Source of the DNA: Thalassobius sp034670005
Lineage (GTDB): Bacteria; Pseudomonadota; Alphaproteobacteria; Rhodobacterales; Rhodobacteraceae
Direction of reading: 5' to 3'
Assembly (NCBI RefSeq): GCF_034670005.1
Contig: NZ_JAXMOH010000002.1
Location: 248,001-312,000 of the forward strand
Length of the DNA: 64,000 nt
Shown here: positions 35,604-45,419 of the stretch, piece after piece
Position numbering within the stretch: the first letter of the stretch is position 1
How the letters are laid out: each line of letters opens with the position of its first letter
Translations under genes and position numbers: made by a program
The notes under the pieces: generated by a model
Told to the model about the DNA's origin: nothing
Seen by the model: only the letters and a program-made list of their open reading frames with translations
Database searches by the model: none

Positions 35604-36179
35604 TCAGCTGCCTTGGAATTCCCGAACCTTATTTCCGTATCCACCAGCAGCCAGAAATTCACTTTCATGCGCCGTATCGTGCCGATCCAAAGCCTGATTC
35701 CGGTACGGGAAACGACCGAATTCCCGGATCACGTCCCGATGTGCCTTGGCATGGACGAGGTTGCCTGCCCCCGCTTCGGGCATCCGGGCGCACATCAACC
35801 GTACACAGCGTTCCTGATCGCACAGATTTTCCGAATGCATAAGCGGCATATAGAAAAACTGCCGCGCAGGTTCGTCGATCTTCATATCCCAGCCGTGATC
35901 AATGGCGTTTTTCGCAGCCGCCAAGGCGGCGCTGTCGCTGGCAAAAGCCTCGGCACTGCCACGGAACATATTGCGCGGGAACTGATCCATCAGAATTATA
36001 TAGGCCAACGCACCGGACGGATAGGTCAGCCACAATGCATAAGCCCCTTCGCAAGCCTCGCGCCATGCCTCCTCAAAACGTTTGCGTATGGTGTCGTCAA
36101 TCTTTTGATCGACCGCATACCACCCCGCCGGTCCGACTTCGTCGAGCCAGTATGTCAAAATTTCTTCTGCTCTTACCAT
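35604..36179 (-). CDS. DUF924 family protein
   Basis: A 191-residue cytoplasmic, all-helical protein of the DUF924 (TPR-like) family. Family landmarks are visible: YWLDEVGPAGWYAVD near the start, LILMDQFPRNMFRG in the middle and YMPLMHSENLCDQE. The family's molecular function is not established. It stands alone with its own terminator; the upstream MFS gene is on the same strand 99 bases away, so co-transcription is possible. Confidence 0.9.
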   Translation of the reverse strand: MVRAEEILTYWLDEVGPAGWYAVDQKIDDTIRKRFEEAWREACEGAYALWLTYPSGALAYIILMDQFPRNMFRGSAEAFASDSAALAAAKNAIDHGWDMKIDEPARQFFYMPLMHSENLCDQERCVRLMCARMPEAGAGNLVHAKAHRDVIREFGRFPYRNQALDRHDTAHESEFLAAGGYGNKVREFQGS

Positions 36180-36278
36180 TGGCTGCCTCCTGAATGGCCT
36201 TTGGCAAATCCTTACATGAAAATGTTACATTCAATTTCTTGCGGATTGACAGTAAAAAATTACAACAATCACGTAGTA

Positions 36279-37544
36279 TTAGCTCTCGTTGGTCATTTCT
36301 TCATCTTCGTTAGCGCTGTCAAAGGCATATTCCCGCGCAAACTCCACCGCGACCGGTGTCGAGGACTGCATCACTGGGGTAAAGGCGCTGGTATCTTCGC
36401 TTGGAATCGCCCGGCGTTGTGTCATCCGGTAGGCGGTATAGGCCGACGTCGCCAGCAACAGAACCGCGATGAGCGCGAAATACCCTTGCGGGCCGACCTT
36501 GGACATTACCCAACCAATGATCAGCGGTCCGGCAATCGCTCCGACGCCGCTAATAAATACCATTCCGCCCGATGCCGCAGCCATGTCCTCGACATTGAGA
36601 AAGTCGTTGGTATAGGCGATGAGCAGTGAATAAAGCGGGTTCGAGGTTCCACCGATCACAAACGCCGCGACCAGCAGCAGGGTGAAATTCCCGCCCAACA
36701 GCAGACCCAGTATTCCTCCGGCACCGCCGATGGCGGCCACTATCATGATCAGCAACCGCCGGTCCATTCGGTCCGAAATCCATCCCAGCGGATACTGCAG
36801 CAGAACCGCGCCGATATAAAACGTCGCCACGAAGGTGGAAATTTTCCCAAGGCTCAATCCGGCTTCGGTGCCATAGACCGCAGCCATACCGAATTGCGCC
36901 GCGAACACGCCCCCCATCAGGAACATGCCGACACAGCCCAACGGGGAAATGCTTAACAATTCGCGCAGACTCATCGGTTTAGTCGTTTCGAAAGCGGGCG
37001 TCGGATTGACCGACAGAAGGATCGGGGCAAACGAAACCGAAACCAAAACCGACGGGATCACGAACAGAATGAAACCCGACGGATCAGCGGTCAGCAACAA
37101 ACCCTGCGCTGCAACGATACCGATCATCTGTACGATCATATACAGCGACAGTGCCTTGCCGCGGTTTTCATTGGTTGCCGCATTGTTCAGCCAGCTTTCT
37201 GCCGTGACATAGACGCCGGAAAAGCAAAATCCGATCAAAATCCGGCCCGCAGTCCAGACCCACGGATCGGCAAAGGTCGGATACAGGATCAGCACGGCGG
37301 AAATCAACGATCCAAGCGCCGCAAAGACCCGCACATGCCCCACCCGCCGGATCATTTCCGGCGCCATCCGCGATCCCCCGAGGAAGCCGACGAAATAGGC
37401 CGACATCACGACCGACATCTGAAAGGTCGAGAAGCCCTCGATCTGGCCGCGCACCCCCAAAAGAGTGCCCTGAAGACCATTGCCGACCATTAACAGCATC
37501 AAGCCCAAAAACAGGGGCCAGGCGCTGGACAGAATTTGTATCAT
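36279..37544 (-). CDS. MFS transporter (YcaD-like)
   Basis: A 421-residue major facilitator with about 12 membrane helices. It resembles the YcaD-like group: the motif RIGFCFSGVYVTAESWLNN-like segment in helix 4 (ILIGFCFSGVYVTAESWLN) and GWISDRMDRR in the central loop. A charged, acidic C-terminal tail of about 45 residues follows the last helix. Substrate is unknown. It lies downstream of queA on the same strand by 96 bases. Confidence 0.85.
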   Translation of the reverse strand: MIQILSSAWPLFLGLMLLMVGNGLQGTLLGVRGQIEGFSTFQMSVVMSAYFVGFLGGSRMAPEMIRRVGHVRVFAALGSLISAVLILYPTFADPWVWTAGRILIGFCFSGVYVTAESWLNNAATNENRGKALSLYMIVQMIGIVAAQGLLLTADPSGFILFVIPSVLVSVSFAPILLSVNPTPAFETTKPMSLRELLSISPLGCVGMFLMGGVFAAQFGMAAVYGTEAGLSLGKISTFVATFYIGAVLLQYPLGWISDRMDRRLLIMIVAAIGGAGGILGLLLGGNFTLLLVAAFVIGGTSNPLYSLLIAYTNDFLNVEDMAAASGGMVFISGVGAIAGPLIIGWVMSKVGPQGYFALIAVLLLATSAYTAYRMTQRRAIPSEDTSAFTPVMQSSTPVAVEFAREYAFDSANEDEEMTNES

Positions 37545-37640
37545 TTTGACCTCGTCTCAAAGCAGACCCGCTGCTTACGGTGTTTATAGGTTTATGCTGA
37601 TCGCTGAAAGCGACACAAACATGTCGATTTACGCCAAACT

Positions 37641-38699
37641 TCAATCTCTGTTAGGCGGTATCAGCAAAGACGCGTCACCATAAGAGAAGAACCGGTATTC
37701 TTCGCGCACCGCATGATCGTAAATCCGCCTGATCCGGTCATGCCCGATCAAAGCCGAAACCAGCATCATCAAGGTCGATTTCGGCAGGTGGAAATTGGTC
37801 ATCAACGCGTCGGCCACATGAAATTCGAACCCGGGATAGATGAAAATATCGGTTTCACCGCGCCACGCCGCGATCTGCCCGCCGCGCGCTGCGCTTTCGA
37901 TCAGGCGCAATGCGGTGGTGCCGACCGGGATCACCCGTCCGCCCGCCGCTTTGGTCGCAGCGATCTCGGCCGCCGCAGTTTCAGAAACCTCGCCCCATTC
38001 AGCGTGCATTTTATGGCTGGTCACGTCCTCGACCTTGACCGGAAGGAACGTCCCTGCCCCCACATGCAGGGTTACATGTGTGGTTTCGACCCCTTTGGCG
38101 CGGATCGCTGCCAACAGGTCATCGTCGAAATGCAGGGACGCCGTGGGGGCAGCCACCGCGCCGGGATGACGGGCGAAAACGGTCTGATAATCCTGTTTGT
38201 CCTGATCGTCAGCGGCGCGTTTAGCCGCGATATAGGGTGGTAATGGCATCATCCCGGCCGCAGCCAAAGCCGCATCGAAATCATCGCCCGTCAGATTGAA
38301 TCGCAGCCCCCCCTGACCGTCCTCTTTGGCCTCCAGCCGGGCTGACAGCGCAGCGGAGAAGCGGATATCCTCGCCCTCGCGTATCTTCTTCAGTGGCTTT
38401 AGCAGCGCCACCCAAGTCCCGTCCGCGCGCGGCTCCAGCAGCGTCACCTCGATCCGGGCGCGGGTTTCGCCCTCGGCCCCCTGGCGGTGCCGTTCCCCCG
38501 ACAACCGCGCCGGGATCACCTTGGTATCGTTCAGCACCAGCCGGTCGCCCGGACGCAACCAATCGGGCAGATCATAGACATGGGCATCGCTGATGCGATC
38601 CCCTTCGGACACCAGAAGCCGCGCCGAAGAGCGCGGTTTGGCAGGTCGGGTCGCGATCAAACGCTCCGGTAATTCAAAATCGAAATCACTCAGTTTCAT
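37641..38699 (-). CDS. queA: tRNA preQ1(34) S-adenosylmethionine ribosyltransferase-isomerase
   Basis: A 352-residue QueA, which builds epoxyqueuosine at the tRNA wobble position by transferring the ribosyl part of AdoMet to preQ1. The start MKLSDFDFELPERLIATRP, the RLVLNDTKVIPARLSG segment and TNFHLPKSTLMMLVSAL near the C-terminus are diagnostic. The start overlaps the stop of the large AsmA-like gene (ATGA), so it is translated with it. Other queuosine genes (tgt, queG) are not in the window. Confidence 0.96.
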   Translation of the reverse strand: MKLSDFDFELPERLIATRPAKPRSSARLLVSEGDRISDAHVYDLPDWLRPGDRLVLNDTKVIPARLSGERHRQGAEGETRARIEVTLLEPRADGTWVALLKPLKKIREGEDIRFSAALSARLEAKEDGQGGLRFNLTGDDFDAALAAAGMMPLPPYIAAKRAADDQDKQDYQTVFARHPGAVAAPTASLHFDDDLLAAIRAKGVETTHVTLHVGAGTFLPVKVEDVTSHKMHAEWGEVSETAAAEIAATKAAGGRVIPVGTTALRLIESAARGGQIAAWRGETDIFIYPGFEFHVADALMTNFHLPKSTLMMLVSALIGHDRIRRIYDHAVREEYRFFSYGDASLLIPPNRD

Positions 38700-41600
38700 T
38701 GGCTGACCTCGGGGGCTGGGCGGCGGAATATCTCGCGGAACATCCCGGGTGTAAAGATCGACAGCGGATTGACCTGGACTCTGGGGGTCTCTGGGCTGCC
38801 GCGCAGCCCGTAGTTAAACCCGATCAACCCTTCACCTTTGCGGGTCAGGATCGACCCGATGGCGTTGAGCGCATAGATCGGCGACAACACACCCTGAAAA
38901 TCCATCTTGTTGCTGCGGAAATCATAAATCCCGTCCATCGACAACCCCATCGACGCACCCACCGCGCTACTGCGGCGCAGGATCAACTGGTCCGGGGTCA
39001 GGCGGAACCGGGCCTCCACCTCACCAAACAGGATGCCGGTGCCGCTCATCTGTTCCAGCAGACCGACAACGCTGATCGTATTGAGCAGCGCCGCAAGGGC
39101 GGGAACTTCGCGGATGCGGATATTGCTGATATCCAGCGCGCCATCATATTCACCAGAAGTCGCCGCAGGGTTCAGTGTCATACGCAATGTGCCTTTATGG
39201 CCTGTTTTCATCAATCCTGCCGCGGCTATTACGGCACCCGCGTCGTCAGAATTGATTTCAAATCCGCTGCGTCCCGAAACCGGGATCACCTTGCCGGATA
39301 TCGGGGCTTTGCCATTCACCAAGCCCGAAAAGACACCGGAAAACCCATTCCCGGTGGTGAAATCGCCCCGGAACCGCGTCAGCGCGATGGATTTGGTGAC
39401 CTGCACCCGGTCCAGCGCGGCGCTGATTGGGCTGCCGCCGGTCGCCACGCCACCACCGCTGGTTGCCGTATCTGGTCGCTTGGTCAAATCCGCCCAGCCG
39501 CCCGAAATCCGAACCTCGGGGGCCCGTCCTTTCCCACGCCCGATCAGGGTAACGGGCGCGTTCAGCCAATTCCCCGCAGCGACCGAACTGAACCGCACCT
39601 GATCAAGCCCGCCATCCTGTTTCAGCGTCAGCGCCCCCTCGGCCCGCAACCCCGGTGCAGTCAGCGCCAGACGTTCCACGACCGGCGGCGATGACAGCTG
39701 TCCGTTCACTTCGAACAACCCTGCCGTTTTTTTAGCCAGAGACCAGCCTATTTCAGGCAGCCGCAGCCCGATTCCCTGCAGATCGCTGGACAGGCTGAAC
39801 CGTGGCGGCTGGCCCTTTTCCAAAGCAATCTCAAACACACCATCGCCGCGTCCCGACAGACTGCCGGACGGAAGCGCGATGGAAAACTCGTCGAGGAACG
39901 CGTTCGACAGCTCGGCGACACCATAAACGCGGGATTTGCCCTTGTTCTCAACGCGCAAATCGTCTTCGTAAACAGCGTCGAACCCGACCTGCCCGATCTG
40001 GCCGCGACCGGAAATCTTCAGCAAATCATTACTGGCCGCCAGATCGAGATGCGTCGCCCGCAAGATACGTTGCGGCACCAGCTTGTCGCTGGTGACGTTA
40101 CTCAGATCTGCGGAGACATTGAAACGGACCTCTTCCGGCAGCAGCTTTTTCTTCAACAACAGATCCAGCGTCCCGCGCGCCTTGACCCGTCCGTCGGCCA
40201 GATCGACAGGGCGATCGGCCTTGGTCATCAGATTGATAGGGTCACGGTTCAGCAGAGACAGTGCAGCGGTAACGGTACTGTCGGTGACCAGATTTACCTT
40301 GGCTGGGGTCGGTTTCTGCGTGGTGTCGGGGATAACGATGGAACTGCCAGAAATATCGATCAATCCACCCTGATCTGCCTGAATCACACCATGATCCGTA
40401 GCGGCGGTAAAAGTATTGCCATTGAGTTCGGCATGGCCCGACGCGTTCTTGATCGGTGGCATAAGGCGGGAAAACTGCACCTCCGCATCGTCGTATTCGA
40501 ATCCCAGATAGATATCGTGGGGCTGATCGGGATGCTTGCGATAGGCCAGCTGGCCACGTGACAGGGTCACTTGGTGGATGTTTTCCGCGATCCATGTCCG
40601 GGTTTTGGTTTTCAGCTTTTCCGGCCAAAGCGCCAGCACCACGTCCGAATCCAGATGTTCCGCCTGCGCGGCGACTGACAATCGCCACCCGTCCGGTTCG
40701 GCTGCCGCTTCGCCGCTGACCACCACGACCTGCCCCTGCTCTTCCAGAGTCAGTTCTCCCATCGTCATCACGAAAGGGTCCAGCGCCATTCGGAAACTCA
40801 TCCGCGCCGCATCCAGAGACAGCGGCGTCTGTAATAACTCTTCAGGATTGGCCGTCAGGCCAGTCAGCGTGAATTGGCCCAGCAATTCCTTTGGAAGGCC
40901 GTTTTCCACTCCGCGCAGTATCGCCTTGCCCTCGGCCCGTGCGGTGATCCATTCACTGCTGACCGACACCTCATCAAAAACCAAAGTCTGTTCCGCCGGG
41001 GAATAAGTGAAATAGGCCCGGCCCGAGGTAAACGGGATCGGTTTGGTCTGATCGGTCGGCTGAATCGCGCCCTCCGCAATCTGCAATGTACCGCTGATGT
41101 TACCAAACCCGGTTTCGGTCACCGATCCGCGCAAGGCACCGGAAATCGGTGCCCGCACCACGTCTAGCCAAGCTACGGCCGCGCTTTGCGCCGCGATATC
41201 CTGCGCGGCCATGTCTTCGAAGATCATACCGAATTGTGCCGCCGCCGACCCGATCTGGCTTTCGAAGTTCAACTCCACCGTGGTGGCGTAATCATAGCCG
41301 CCCAACAGCGCCAGATCTCCACCGATGCGCAGTTCGTCACCGTCCCGGGTCAGTCGCAACCTGCCCCCATCAATGGTCCAGGCCCGGCCCGATCGCAAAT
41401 CCTCATAGCGCACGATCATCGCATCGGCATCGACCCGGGTTAAATCGGCGAATTGATCCGACATCAGCAACCGGTCGAGCCCGGTCACCAGTTCCTGAAT
41501 GCTGGCGGATTGTTCCACCTGAGGCAGGGATGCCCCGAAGGACAGGTCAAACGACCCATCCTTGCGCCGGGTCACGTTGATCTCTGCCCCCGAAAGTTTG

Positions 41601-41977
41601 ACCCGGCCCAACTGCGCCTTGCCCTGCAACAAGGGCCGCAACGCGAGACCTGTTTGCAGATCCGACATCGTCAGGATCACCGGCCCATCGGATTGTGAAA
41701 TCTCGACATCGCGCAACAGAACCCGCGGGCGGCCAGTGTCTGTCACCAGAACGCTCAACGCACCGAATGTCACATCCATGTCCGGCAACATCTGACCCAG
41801 CCGGGCCTCGATTCGCTGTTGCAGCCATTCCGGCGCCCGGATCGGTCGCCCGATCGCGGAATAAACCAACCACACTGCAACCGCCAACACGGCCAAAATC
41901 CCGCCGCCAACCCAAAGCGCCGCCCGGGCTTTACGGCTTAGCCGCTTGCGTTGTTGATTGTCTGGCTTGGGGGACAT
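38696..41977 (-). CDS. AsmA/YhdP-like large envelope protein (DUF3971)
   Basis: A 1093-residue protein with one N-terminal membrane helix (about 18-40, after a basic KRLSRKARAAL segment) and a very long periplasmic part with repetitive beta-strand patterns. It fits the DUF3971/AsmA-like YhdP class of bridge-like proteins implicated in lipid transport between the membranes in gammaproteobacteria. The C-terminus contains the AsmA_2-like RIREVPALAALLNTISVVGLL and GLIGFNYGLRGS segments. The ATG at 41977 has AGGAGAC upstream; a frame to 42067 is unsupported. It is divergent from bcp and coupled to queA. Confidence 0.87.
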   Translation of the reverse strand: MSPKPDNQQRKRLSRKARAALWVGGGILAVLAVAVWLVYSAIGRPIRAPEWLQQRIEARLGQMLPDMDVTFGALSVLVTDTGRPRVLLRDVEISQSDGPVILTMSDLQTGLALRPLLQGKAQLGRVKLSGAEINVTRRKDGSFDLSFGASLPQVEQSASIQELVTGLDRLLMSDQFADLTRVDADAMIVRYEDLRSGRAWTIDGGRLRLTRDGDELRIGGDLALLGGYDYATTVELNFESQIGSAAAQFGMIFEDMAAQDIAAQSAAVAWLDVVRAPISGALRGSVTETGFGNISGTLQIAEGAIQPTDQTKPIPFTSGRAYFTYSPAEQTLVFDEVSVSSEWITARAEGKAILRGVENGLPKELLGQFTLTGLTANPEELLQTPLSLDAARMSFRMALDPFVMTMGELTLEEQGQVVVVSGEAAAEPDGWRLSVAAQAEHLDSDVVLALWPEKLKTKTRTWIAENIHQVTLSRGQLAYRKHPDQPHDIYLGFEYDDAEVQFSRLMPPIKNASGHAELNGNTFTAATDHGVIQADQGGLIDISGSSIVIPDTTQKPTPAKVNLVTDSTVTAALSLLNRDPINLMTKADRPVDLADGRVKARGTLDLLLKKKLLPEEVRFNVSADLSNVTSDKLVPQRILRATHLDLAASNDLLKISGRGQIGQVGFDAVYEDDLRVENKGKSRVYGVAELSNAFLDEFSIALPSGSLSGRGDGVFEIALEKGQPPRFSLSSDLQGIGLRLPEIGWSLAKKTAGLFEVNGQLSSPPVVERLALTAPGLRAEGALTLKQDGGLDQVRFSSVAAGNWLNAPVTLIGRGKGRAPEVRISGGWADLTKRPDTATSGGGVATGGSPISAALDRVQVTKSIALTRFRGDFTTGNGFSGVFSGLVNGKAPISGKVIPVSGRSGFEINSDDAGAVIAAAGLMKTGHKGTLRMTLNPAATSGEYDGALDISNIRIREVPALAALLNTISVVGLLEQMSGTGILFGEVEARFRLTPDQLILRRSSAVGASMGLSMDGIYDFRSNKMDFQGVLSPIYALNAIGSILTRKGEGLIGFNYGLRGSPETPRVQVNPLSIFTPGMFREIFRRPAPEVSQ

Positions 41978-42081
41978 GCCCCGGTCTCCTGCTGCTCTGC
42001 CCGTCGGTCTGTGACGCTTTATTCTTGCGTCCGCAACGCTATACCTAACCGGGATCAGAATCCACATGATGAGGAATTGCC

Positions 42082-42540
42082 GTGACAGATCGAAAAGCCG
42101 CCCCCGATTTCACCCTGCCGCAGGATGGCGGCGCGCCCGTCACATTGTCGGCGCTGCGTCCTGCCCCTGTGGTGCTGTTTTTCTATCCGCGCGACAATAC
42201 CTCAGGCTGCACCAAGGAAGCCAAGGCGTTCACCGCTATGCAGGCGGATTTCGAAGCGGCAGGCGCCAAGGTGTTCGGCATTTCCAAGGACGATATCGCG
42301 GCGCATGAAAAATTCCGCGCCAAGCAGGACTTGGGCATCCCGCTGCTGTCCGATGCCGAGGGCACGACCTGCGAGGACTATGACGTGTGGAAAGAAAAAT
42401 CCATGTATGGCAAGAAGTTCTGGGGCATCGTTCGATCGACCTTCCTGATCGACGGCGACGGCAATATCGCCCGCGAATGGCGCAAGGTGAAAGTCGATGG
42501 CCATGCCGAAGAGGTGCTGGAGGCGGTGAAAGCTCTGTGA
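42082..42540 (+). CDS. bcp: Thioredoxin-dependent thiol peroxidase (Bcp/PrxQ)
   Basis: A 152-residue peroxiredoxin that reduces hydroperoxides in the cytoplasm. The peroxidatic Cys43 lies in YPRDNTSGCTKEA and the conserved Arg in GIVRSTFLID. The cysteine five residues later found in E. coli Bcp is Lys48 here; the only other cysteine is C97 (GTTCEDY), so it may use a different resolving partner. The next gene (DUF455) overlaps it by four bases (GTGA). Confidence 0.94.
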   Translation: MTDRKAAPDFTLPQDGGAPVTLSALRPAPVVLFFYPRDNTSGCTKEAKAFTAMQADFEAAGAKVFGISKDDIAAHEKFRAKQDLGIPLLSDAEGTTCEDYDVWKEKSMYGKKFWGIVRSTFLIDGDGNIAREWRKVKVDGHAEEVLEAVKAL

Positions 42541-43361
42541 AAACCCTGACTGAAATGGCGGTGGAGGTTCTGACAACCGCCGATGGGCGCGAAAAGACCG
42601 CGCTGTCGCACAAACACGCCGCCACCTGGTTCGCCGCGCGTAAGGCGGGCGACACCATTCCCGTCAGCACCGCCAATCCGCCGCTGCGCCCGGCCCGCCC
42701 GGAAAAACCGGAATTGCTGAACCCGCGCGACGTGCCGCGCCGCCGCCCCGGCAGCCCGGCAGGCCGGATCGCGATCCTGCACGCGGTGGCCCATATCGAA
42801 CTGAACGCGGTCGATTTGCATTGGGACATCATTGCGCGGTTCGGCCATGTGCCAATGCCGATCGGGTTCTACGACGACTGGGTGAAATCGGCCGACGAGG
42901 AATCCAAGCATTACAACCTGATCTGCGATTGCCTGGAACAGATGGGCAGCCATTACGGCGCCCTGCCCGCCCATGCAGGCATGTGGCGGGCAGCCGAAGA
43001 CACTGCCGAAGATTTGCTGGGCCGGTTGGCGGTGGTGCCGATGGTGCTCGAAGCGCGCGGACTGGATGTCACACCGGGCATGATCGAGATCTTCGAAAAG
43101 GCCAATGAAACCGGGACGGTGGAGGTACTTCAAGTCATCTATGCAGAGGAGGTCGGCCATGTCGCCTACGGGTCGAAATGGTTCCATTTTCTATGCGGGC
43201 GTCACGATCTGGACCCCAAGGATGTGTTCCACGATCTGGTGCGCACCTATTTCCACGGCGCTTTGAAACCACCCTTCAACGAAGAAAAGCGGGCCGAGGC
43301 AGGTCTGCCACCGGATTTTTACTGGCCTTTGGCCGACCAAACGCCCCCGCATGGTCGCTAA
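42537..43361 (+). CDS. DUF455 family ferritin-like protein
   Basis: A 274-residue protein of the DUF455 family, ferritin-like in fold. Metal-ligand type residues lie in AILHAVAHIELNAVDLHWD, the EESKHYN helix and YAEEVGHVAYGSKWF, a pattern of Glu/His pairs expected of a di-iron site. The function is not established. The GTG start overlaps the bcp stop (GTGA), which argues for a joint role with the peroxidase, perhaps in oxidative stress or iron handling (inference). A longer frame opens at 42387 inside bcp but is a shadow. Confidence 0.88.
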   Translation: MKTLTEMAVEVLTTADGREKTALSHKHAATWFAARKAGDTIPVSTANPPLRPARPEKPELLNPRDVPRRRPGSPAGRIAILHAVAHIELNAVDLHWDIIARFGHVPMPIGFYDDWVKSADEESKHYNLICDCLEQMGSHYGALPAHAGMWRAAEDTAEDLLGRLAVVPMVLEARGLDVTPGMIEIFEKANETGTVEVLQVIYAEEVGHVAYGSKWFHFLCGRHDLDPKDVFHDLVRTYFHGALKPPFNEEKRAEAGLPPDFYWPLADQTPPHGR

Positions 43362-43393
43362 CCCCTTCCTGAATCGGCAATATTTTGCCAATT

Positions 43394-43412
43394 GGGCGGT
43401 TTTCCACCGCCC
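43394..43412 (+). terminator. Hairpin after bcp-DUF455
   Basis: Perfect stem GGGCGGT-TTTCC-ACCGCCC, 32 bases past the DUF455 stop. There is no T-tract, so its role as a terminator is uncertain. Confidence 0.45.
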
Positions 43413-43532
43413 TCCCGGCTCCAGTCCGTTAAATTTGTTGCTCTGAGGCCACGCTCTGGTAAACAAACGCTGCAGCCAATGCGCCGACAGAGCGGATAAC
43501 TGCGATTGGGGACGGAAAAAAAGGACGGACGC

Positions 43533-44870
43533 GTGAGAACACGTCTTACGGCACGTATCGACGCTATTTTGGAACCGTGGTTTCCCGAACGGCGTCTTTT
43601 TCTGAGATCGGATAGCGAAACGCGGTTTATACGCCTGCGTCCGTCAACTCAGATAATCGCCTGCGCAGGGAGCGCGGCAGTTGTGGCCTGGGCCATTGTC
43701 GCGACCGCTGTCCTGCTGATGGACAGTATCGGATCCGGCAATTTCCGCGATCAGGCCAGACGCGATCAGCAAACCTATGAACACCGCCTGAACCAGTTGG
43801 CCAGCGAACGCGATACGCGGTCCGAAGAAGCCTTGGCATCACAGGCGCGGTTCAATCTGGCGCTGGACCAGATTTCGGAGATGCAGACCGAACTTCTCGC
43901 TTCGGAAACCGCGCGGCGTGAACTGGAAACCGGAATTGAAGTGATCCAGAGCAATCTGCGCAAGACGATGAAACAACGCGATTCCGCCCGTCAGGAATTG
44001 GCCGCACTGGAACAAGAAGCCACTGAAACCACTCATGCCGACACTCTGGCAGATGCTGGTGAAAATGTCAGTGAAACCGTTGATTTCCTTGTCTCGGCGC
44101 TGTCAGACACCGCCGCCGAGCGCGACAAGATCCTGGCCGATGCGCAACAGGCCCTGACCGAAGCGGACGATCTCGCCTTCCAGATCAAACTGATGCGCGA
44201 TCAGAACGACGTTATTTTCCGCCAGCTCGAAGACGCTATGACAGTCTCTGTCAAACCGTTGGACAAAATGTTCCGCTCTGCCGGGTTGAACACCGACAGC
44301 CTGATTAATCAGGTCCGCCGAAGCTATTCCGGTCAGGGAGGCCCGCTGACACCGCTATCTTTCTCGACCAGTGGTGAAGAGCCCAGCCTGGACACCTCAC
44401 GCGCCAATCGTATTCTGAACCAGTTGGATGCGCTGAACCTCTACCGGATCGCCGCAACCAAAGCGCCTTTCGCCAAACCGGTTCATGCGGCCGTGCGCTA
44501 TACCAGCGGCTTTGGCTATCGCCGCGATCCCAAAACCGGCGGACGCCGTTTGCACAAGGGATCGGATTTCGCCGGGCCGGTCGGCACTGCGGTGTTTTCG
44601 ACCGCCGATGGCGTGGTGACACATGCGGGCTGGCTTTCGGGCTATGGTCGGCTTATCAAGATACAGCATGAGTTCGGAATCGAAACCCGCTACGCTCATC
44701 TGTCAAAAATTCGCGTGAAGGTCGGTCAAAGGGTCTCGCGCGGGGACCGTATCGGTGATATGGGAAACTCCGGACGTTCCACTGGCACCCATTTGCATTA
44801 TGAGGTGCGCGTCGGCGGCAAGGCCGTCAATCCGATGATCTATATCAAGGCTGCAAACGATGTTTTCTAA
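43533..44870 (+). CDS. M23 family cell-wall metallopeptidase with DUF5930 region
   Basis: A 445-residue murein endopeptidase or hydrolase activator. One membrane helix (about 40-62) is followed by a long coiled coil (about 68-220) and a C-terminal LytM/M23 domain (about 325-435) with zinc ligands in LHKGSDFAG (H...D) and THLHYEV (HxH). All metal ligands are present, so it may be active. The GTG at 43533 with AAGGAC eight bases upstream and the start RTRLTARIDA fits relatives better than a TTG at 43506. The bactofilin gene overlaps its end by 11 bases. Confidence 0.92.
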   Translation: MRTRLTARIDAILEPWFPERRLFLRSDSETRFIRLRPSTQIIACAGSAAVVAWAIVATAVLLMDSIGSGNFRDQARRDQQTYEHRLNQLASERDTRSEEALASQARFNLALDQISEMQTELLASETARRELETGIEVIQSNLRKTMKQRDSARQELAALEQEATETTHADTLADAGENVSETVDFLVSALSDTAAERDKILADAQQALTEADDLAFQIKLMRDQNDVIFRQLEDAMTVSVKPLDKMFRSAGLNTDSLINQVRRSYSGQGGPLTPLSFSTSGEEPSLDTSRANRILNQLDALNLYRIAATKAPFAKPVHAAVRYTSGFGYRRDPKTGGRRLHKGSDFAGPVGTAVFSTADGVVTHAGWLSGYGRLIKIQHEFGIETRYAHLSKIRVKVGQRVSRGDRIGDMGNSGRSTGTHLHYEVRVGGKAVNPMIYIKAANDVF

Positions 44871-45369
44871 AAGCAAAATCAACGAACCCGGCCCCAAGGC
44901 CGCAGACGCTGCAAAACCCGCAGCCCCTGAAACCCCTGCCGCGCCGAAAAGCGACTTCAAAGCGACGCCACCCAAGGCCAAACCGCCCGCATCGGTTCTG
45001 TCCTCGGATTTGCATATCACCGGCAATATGAAGACCACCGGCGATATTCAGGTCGAAGGCACCGTCGAAGGCGACATTCGCGCCCATCTGCTGACCGTCG
45101 GCGAAACCGCCACGATCAAGGGCGAAATCGTCGCCGACGACGTCGTGATCAACGGCCGCATCGTCGGGCGTGTGCGTGGCTTGAAAGTGCGCCTGACCTC
45201 GACCGCGCGGGTCGAGGGCGACATCATCCATAAAACCATCGCGATCGAATCCGGCGCCCATTTCGAAGGCTCGGTTCAGCGCCAGGACGACCCGCTGACC
45301 GGCGGGAAAGGCGGCGGCGCAAAGCCTGCCGCAGCGGCACCGGCCGCGGCACCGAAAGCCGAAGGCTGA
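44860..45369 (+). CDS. Bactofilin (polymer-forming cytoskeletal protein)
   Basis: A 169-residue bactofilin. Proline/alanine-rich tails flank a central beta-helix domain (about 45-140) built of short repeats (VLSSDLHITGNM, IQVEGTVEGDI, VIGRVRGLKV-like rungs). Bactofilins polymerise without nucleotide and often position wall enzymes. The 11-base overlap with the M23 peptidase gene makes the two one functional unit, probably controlling local peptidoglycan remodelling and cell shape. A terminator follows. Confidence 0.94.
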   Translation: MFSKSKINEPGPKAADAAKPAAPETPAAPKSDFKATPPKAKPPASVLSSDLHITGNMKTTGDIQVEGTVEGDIRAHLLTVGETATIKGEIVADDVVINGRIVGRVRGLKVRLTSTARVEGDIIHKTIAIESGAHFEGSVQRQDDPLTGGKGGGAKPAAAAPAAAPKAEG

Positions 45370-45393
45370 GCAATCGCTCAGGACCGGAATTGG

Positions 45394-45419
45394 AAAAGCG
45401 CCCTCTGGGGCGCTTTTTT
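45394..45419 (+). terminator. Terminator of the M23-bactofilin operon
   Basis: AAAAGCGCCC-TCT-GGGGCGCTTTTTT, 25 bases past the bactofilin stop, with six T on the plus strand. Confidence 0.92.
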
